From NCBI RefSeq assembly GCF_014212175.1, contig NZ_JACJVR010000130.1:1-64000 (forward strand): DNA of 64,000 nucleotides, written 5' to 3'. The position numbers were made by a program, and so were the translations under genes. Each line of letters starts with the position of its first letter. Within the stretch, counting starts at the first letter, position 1. Source of the DNA: Cohnella xylanilytica (GTDB taxonomy: Bacteria; Bacillota; Bacilli; Paenibacillales; Paenibacillaceae). Positions 60,423-64,000 of the stretch are shown in pieces. The notes beneath the pieces were generated by a model, which saw only the letters and a program-made list of their open reading frames with translations, made no database searches and was not told the origin of the DNA.

Positions 60423-63400
60423 ATGAAGATGAATTTGACCAACGATCTCGTCAAACAGCTGTGCGGGAGGCTGTCGTACGAACGGGGGACCGCCTACTTC
60501 CGTTCCGGCAAAACCGTGCTGACCGTCTACGATCCCGAGACTCCCTTGTACGAAGGAACGGTTCTCGGGGGCAAAACCGAATACCGCGCCTCCGTCCGAA
60601 TCGGACCGAACGGCCGCTGGGCAGCCGAATGCACCTGCCCGTCGCTCGGCTCCTACGATCTGTTCTGCTCCCATGCCGCGGCCGTCCTGCTCTCCGCTCT
60701 CGACGTCCGGAAGGCGGAGAAGACGCCCGCATCGCAACCCGAACCTGAAGAGAGGCTCAGCTGCGAGCCGGAACGCTTGGAGTCCGAGTTGTCCGAGCGC
60801 GTTCTTCGCCTGTTCGGACCGGGAGGCGGCCTCAAGGAGCCGGTGCTTAGGCTGTTCGACGAGCGGGAGGTTCTCGGCCTGGAATGGACGTTGTCTCCCG
60901 TCCCGTCCGGCAACCGAGGATACTTGTTCGGCATCGCGATGAAGCTGGGGCGGAATCGCCTGTATCCGGTGTCGAAAATCAGGGAGTTCCTCGACCTCGC
61001 GGGCCGAGGCGAAGCGGTCGAGCTGAATCGGCACTTCGTCTACGATCCCGGGATACACGTCTTCGCTCCGGAGGACGAGGCCGTCCTCCGCGAGCTGATC
61101 CGCATCCGCGAGAACGAATGGCTGTACCGGGAAGCGTCCGGCCTGTTCGGGCCGGCCGCCCGCGGCCAGGCCGCCGAGAGGACGCTGCTTCTCCGCTCCC
61201 CTTCGGTCCGGACGGAGCATGACGGCGAGGCGTACGATCGGCTCGAACGCTCGGACGAGCCGCTGCCGGTCCGCTTCGAATTCGATCAAGCGACGGGCGG
61301 CGGCTTCGGGCTCCAGATCGAAGGCCTCGAGCGGGTGACCGCGATGGAAGCATACGGCTGCATTCTGCAAGGCGGGAAGCTGCGCGCGGCGTCGCCCGAA
61401 GTTTGCCGCCGCGTCGCGGAGCTGAAGCGATGGGTCGCGGACGCCGGCGTTCGCCGGATCCCGATCCGGGCCGATGAGGCGGAGGCTTACGTGGAACGCG
61501 TCCTGCCTGGCTTGATGGAGCTGGGAAGCGTGAACGTCTCTCCTTCGGTCGCCGACAAGATGGTCCGGACGCCCCTTCAGGCCAAGCTGTATTTGGACCG
61601 GGTCAAGGACCGCCTGCTCGCCGGGCTGGAATTCCGGTACGGGGACATCGTTATCGATCCATCGGAAGCGTCCGGCCGCCGCCGGGCCGAGAGCCGGATA
61701 CTCGTGCGGGACGGCGAGAAGGAGAGAGCGATTCTGGCGCTTATGGACCAGAGCTTCGTCGCCAAGACCGAAGGCGGGTACTTGATCGACGGAGAGGACA
61801 ACGAGTACGAATTCCTCACGCAGGTCGTGCCCCGGCTGGAGAAGCTGCTGCGAATCTACGCCACTTCCGCCGTCAAAGAGAGGTTGCACCCTGGGCCCGT
61901 TCATCCGCGGGTAACCGTCGAGGTTGACGAGCGAACGGACTGGCTGGAGCTAAGCTTCGATATCGACGGCATTCCCGATTCGGCCGTCCGGAACGTCCTG
62001 CGCTCCTTGGCGGACAAGCGCAAGTATTACCGGCTTCCGAACGGGGCGCTGCTGCCGCTCGAGAACGAGCGCTTCCGCGAGATCGTGCGCCTTCTGAACG
62101 AATTCGGCATCCGCGGCAAGGAATTGACCGGCTCCTCCCTGCGCCTTCCGGCCGTCCGCGGGCTGCTGCTGACGGATACGGGGGATCGCGGTTCCGCCGT
62201 CGTGCTGGGCAAGTCGCTGCGGAAGCTGATCGAGAGCCTGCGGAACCCGGACCATTCGGAATTCCCGGTTCCGGAGCGGCTCCACGCCGAGCTGAGGGAT
62301 TACCAGAAGTACGGCTTCCAGTGGATGAAGACGCTGGCCCGCTACGGCTTCGGCGGCATACTCGCGGACGACATGGGGCTCGGCAAGACGGTGCAGAGCA
62401 TCGCCTACTTGCTCTCGGCGCTGCCCGATATCCGCGCCGAGGGCCGTCCGGCGCTCGTCGTCTGCCCGGCTTCCCTGCTATACAATTGGCGCAACGAGCT
62501 GGGCCGGTTCGCTCCCGACATCCGGGCGATCGTCGCGGACGGCGAGCGCGAACGCCGCGTTTCCCTGCTGACTCGCCTCGATGCGGACGTCATTATCACC
62601 TCGTACCCGCTGCTGAGGCGGGATCTCGACTTGTACGGGAAGACCGAGTTCCATACGATTCTGTTGGATGAAGCCCAGACGATCAAGAACCACGCGACCC
62701 AGACGGCCAGAGCGGCGAAGGCGATACGATCATCCTATCGGTTCGCGCTGACGGGGACGCCCGTGGAGAACTCCCTCGACGATCTGCGGTCGATCTTCGA
62801 GGCGGTATTCCCGGGCCTGCTCCCCGGCCGGAAGGAGTTCGCCGAGCTTCCGCGCGAGGCGGTGGCGAAGCGGATCCGGCCGTTCGTCCTGCGGAGGCTG
62901 AAGGCCGACGTCCTGCGGGAGCTTCCGGAGAAGATCGAGACGCTGCAAGCGTCCGAGCTGCTGCCGGAGCAGAAGAAGCTGTACGTCGCCCATCTGGCCA
63001 AGCTCCAGCAGGAGACGCTGAAGCATCTGAGCGTGGACGGCTGGAAGAGGCACAAGATGCGGATCATCGCTGGCCTCACCCGTCTGCGCCAGCTCTGCTG
63101 CCACCCCGCCCTCTTCGTCGAAGGGTATGATGGAAGCTCGGGCAAGTTCGAGCAGCTGCTCGAACTTGTAGAGGAATGCCGCAGCGCGGGCAAGCGGATG
63201 CTCGTCTTCTCGCAGTTCACCGAGATGCTCGGCCTGATTCGCCGGGAGCTCGGATACCGGGGCGTCTCCTTCTTCTACCTGGACGGACAGACCTCCGCCT
63301 CCGAACGGATCGAGCTTAGCGCCCGGTTCAACGAAGGCGAGCGGGAAGCGTTCCTCGTCTCGCTGAAGGCCGGCGGCACCGGCCTGAACCTGACCGGGGC

Positions 63401-63659
63401 CGACACCGTCATCCTGTACGACCTGTGGTGGAACCCGGCCGTCGAGCAGCAGGCGGCGGACCGCGCCCACCGGATCGGCCAGAAGAAGGTCGTGCAGGTC
63501 ATTCGGCTCGTCGCCCAGGGCACGGTCGAAGACAAGATGTACGAGCTGCAGCGGAGAAAATCGAACTTGCTGGACGAAGTCGTCCAAGCCGGAAGCGAAT
63601 CGTTGTCCGCCCTGTCGGAGCAGGACGTCCGGGAACTGCTGTCGCTCGACGGAAGCTGA
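60423..63659 (+). CDS. SWIM/SNF2 family DNA-dependent ATPase
   Basis: This 1078-residue protein has an N-terminal SWIM zinc finger (C-x-C...C-x-H in CTCPSLGSYDLFCSHAAA, about residues 62-79), a bacterial SNF2-associated region, then the SNF2 motor. Motif I is DDMGLGKTVQS near 650, motif II LLDEAQTIKN near 747, and the helicase C-terminal domain has LVFSQFTEM near 925 and ADRAHRIGQKK near 1018. Such proteins translocate on duplex DNA and remodel protein-DNA complexes in repair or transcription. AAGGAA lies somewhat far upstream; an ATG two codons later is also possible. Confidence 0.93.
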   Translation: MKMNLTNDLVKQLCGRLSYERGTAYFRSGKTVLTVYDPETPLYEGTVLGGKTEYRASVRIGPNGRWAAECTCPSLGSYDLFCSHAAAVLLSALDVRKAEKTPASQPEPEERLSCEPERLESELSERVLRLFGPGGGLKEPVLRLFDEREVLGLEWTLSPVPSGNRGYLFGIAMKLGRNRLYPVSKIREFLDLAGRGEAVELNRHFVYDPGIHVFAPEDEAVLRELIRIRENEWLYREASGLFGPAARGQAAERTLLLRSPSVRTEHDGEAYDRLERSDEPLPVRFEFDQATGGGFGLQIEGLERVTAMEAYGCILQGGKLRAASPEVCRRVAELKRWVADAGVRRIPIRADEAEAYVERVLPGLMELGSVNVSPSVADKMVRTPLQAKLYLDRVKDRLLAGLEFRYGDIVIDPSEASGRRRAESRILVRDGEKERAILALMDQSFVAKTEGGYLIDGEDNEYEFLTQVVPRLEKLLRIYATSAVKERLHPGPVHPRVTVEVDERTDWLELSFDIDGIPDSAVRNVLRSLADKRKYYRLPNGALLPLENERFREIVRLLNEFGIRGKELTGSSLRLPAVRGLLLTDTGDRGSAVVLGKSLRKLIESLRNPDHSEFPVPERLHAELRDYQKYGFQWMKTLARYGFGGILADDMGLGKTVQSIAYLLSALPDIRAEGRPALVVCPASLLYNWRNELGRFAPDIRAIVADGERERRVSLLTRLDADVIITSYPLLRRDLDLYGKTEFHTILLDEAQTIKNHATQTARAAKAIRSSYRFALTGTPVENSLDDLRSIFEAVFPGLLPGRKEFAELPREAVAKRIRPFVLRRLKADVLRELPEKIETLQASELLPEQKKLYVAHLAKLQQETLKHLSVDGWKRHKMRIIAGLTRLRQLCCHPALFVEGYDGSSGKFEQLLELVEECRSAGKRMLVFSQFTEMLGLIRRELGYRGVSFFYLDGQTSASERIELSARFNEGEREAFLVSLKAGGTGLNLTGADTVILYDLWWNPAVEQQAADRAHRIGQKKVVQVIRLVAQGTVEDKMYELQRRKSNLLDEVVQAGSESLSALSEQDVRELLSLDGS

Positions 63660-63678
63660 CCGATTCCGGCGAAAAGCA

Positions 63679-63712
63679 ATATTTAACGACATGAATTCAT
63701 GTCGTTAAATAT
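63679..63712. repeat. Perfect 34-bp palindrome
   Basis: ATATTTAACGACATGAA is followed directly by its exact reverse complement, with an EcoRI-type centre GAATTC and no mismatch over 17 bp per arm. It lies 19 bases after the helicase stop and just before a separate terminator hairpin. Confidence 0.95.
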
Positions 63713-63716
63713 CAAG

Positions 63717-63740
63717 AAAAGGCCCTAAACAGGGCCTTTT
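63717..63740. terminator. Bidirectional intrinsic terminator
   Basis: AAAAGGCCCT and AGGGCCTTTT form a perfect 10-bp stem with loop AAAC; T-tracts are present on both strands. It separates the plus-strand helicase from the convergent partial gene. Confidence 0.85.
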
Positions 63741-63745
63741 CGCGA

Positions 63746-64000
63746 TTAACCGACTTGATTCAACTGCTCCAAGATGCGATCGAGATGCTCTTCGGACATC
63801 GCCCCGCCGCTGAAGGAGATCAACGCGCGAAGAGGCATATATTTCATGATTGCCTCCATCATGCCCGAAGCGTCCCCATGTTCCCCCAGATCACCCATCG
63901 GGTTCTGCCGCTTCATGATCTCCTCGACGATCGGACGCCTTGCCGGATCGGCCAGAAGATCGCCGAGGATCGTATTGCGGGTCGCCCTGGCTCGGATGAC
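63746..64000 (-). CDS. C-terminal fragment of an unidentified gene, possibly a glycoside hydrolase
   Basis: The last 84 codons of a minus-strand gene enter from the right edge and end at TAA (63746-63748). The tail reads NTILGDLLADPARRPIVEEI near the start and MPLRALISFSGGAMSEEHLD near the end. From memory this resembles the C-terminus of some family 3 glycoside hydrolases, but the catalytic part is outside the window, so the assignment is weak. Codon use is like the rest of the window. Confidence 0.4.
   Translation of the reverse strand, partial: VIRARATRNTILGDLLADPARRPIVEEIMKRQNPMGDLGEHGDASGMMEAIMKYMPLRALISFSGGAMSEEHLDRILEQLNQVG

Noticed and set aside
1-64000. tRNA, rRNA, IS elements or prophage
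   Set aside because: No cloverleaf, rRNA segment, transposase or phage structural gene was recognised on either strand.

Overview
This 64 kb window comes from the chromosome of a GC-rich, endospore-forming Gram-positive bacterium. Cohnella or a close Paenibacillaceae relative fits best. The evidence is a PdaA-type cortex deacetylase, a YesM/YesN two-component pair beside a sugar ABC importer, RNase J, a YeeI-type YebC protein, a Ku protein, strong GGAGG ribosome sites and frequent TTG/GTG starts. I found no rRNA, tRNA, insertion sequence, prophage or CRISPR array. The content is ordinary chromosome with several unusual regulatory sequences between genes.

Layout. 46-6272: ctaB, two GNAT acetyltransferases, DUF1801 and DUF6530-like proteins, and an operon of a DUF1232 protein, RNase Z and a DHHW lipoprotein. 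6460-7357: a FusB-type EF-G-binding protein behind a long leader with a 15-codon peptide and alternative RNA pairings. 7358-10381: a YdcZ/Crp/YdcZ operon and a cytochrome P450. 10659-14142: an orphan sensor kinase broken by a one-base frameshift, a small protein and an aldo/keto reductase. 14276-15943: RNase J. 16050-25363: a sugar-acid utilisation locus made of YesM, YesN, a solute-binding lipoprotein, two permeases, a heparinase II/III-family lyase and a KdgF-like cupin. 25593-31574: a GH78 alpha-L-rhamnosidase, a divergent AraC regulator and a hybrid kinase. 31703-35360: a HAD phosphatase, a DinB protein and metE. 35580-41676: a small protein, an ECF sigma factor with a DUF4871 membrane protein, an FAD oxidoreductase and a MalT/LAL regulator. 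41795-47799: YebC2 (YeeI), YnfA, DUF421, a quinone oxidoreductase, a DUF2087 protein, a secreted PPC-domain protein and pdaA. 47888-51161: an AraC regulator with a LexA-like box, a 4 x 52-bp tandem array, a coiled-coil protein and Ku. 51294-57725: GntR-ilvD, TetR with its operator, a LysM protein, a second aldo/keto reductase, a MerR/TipAS regulator and greA. 57854-64000: two envelope proteins, a SWIM/SNF2 helicase, a perfect 34-bp palindrome and a gene cut by the window end.

How it fits together. The most coherent module is 16050-25363. YesM would sense a sugar signal and phosphorylate YesN, which would activate the importer. The cytoplasmic lyase (no signal peptide) and the KdgF-like cupin would then process imported uronate oligosaccharides, and the neighbouring rhamnosidase suggests plant or heteropolysaccharide side chains. 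The most interesting regulatory element is the leader of the FusB-type gene, which looks like a peptide-coupled translational attenuator. Other notable signals are the helically phased 52-bp array, the LexA-like box, the GntR and TetR self-operators and the 34-bp palindrome.
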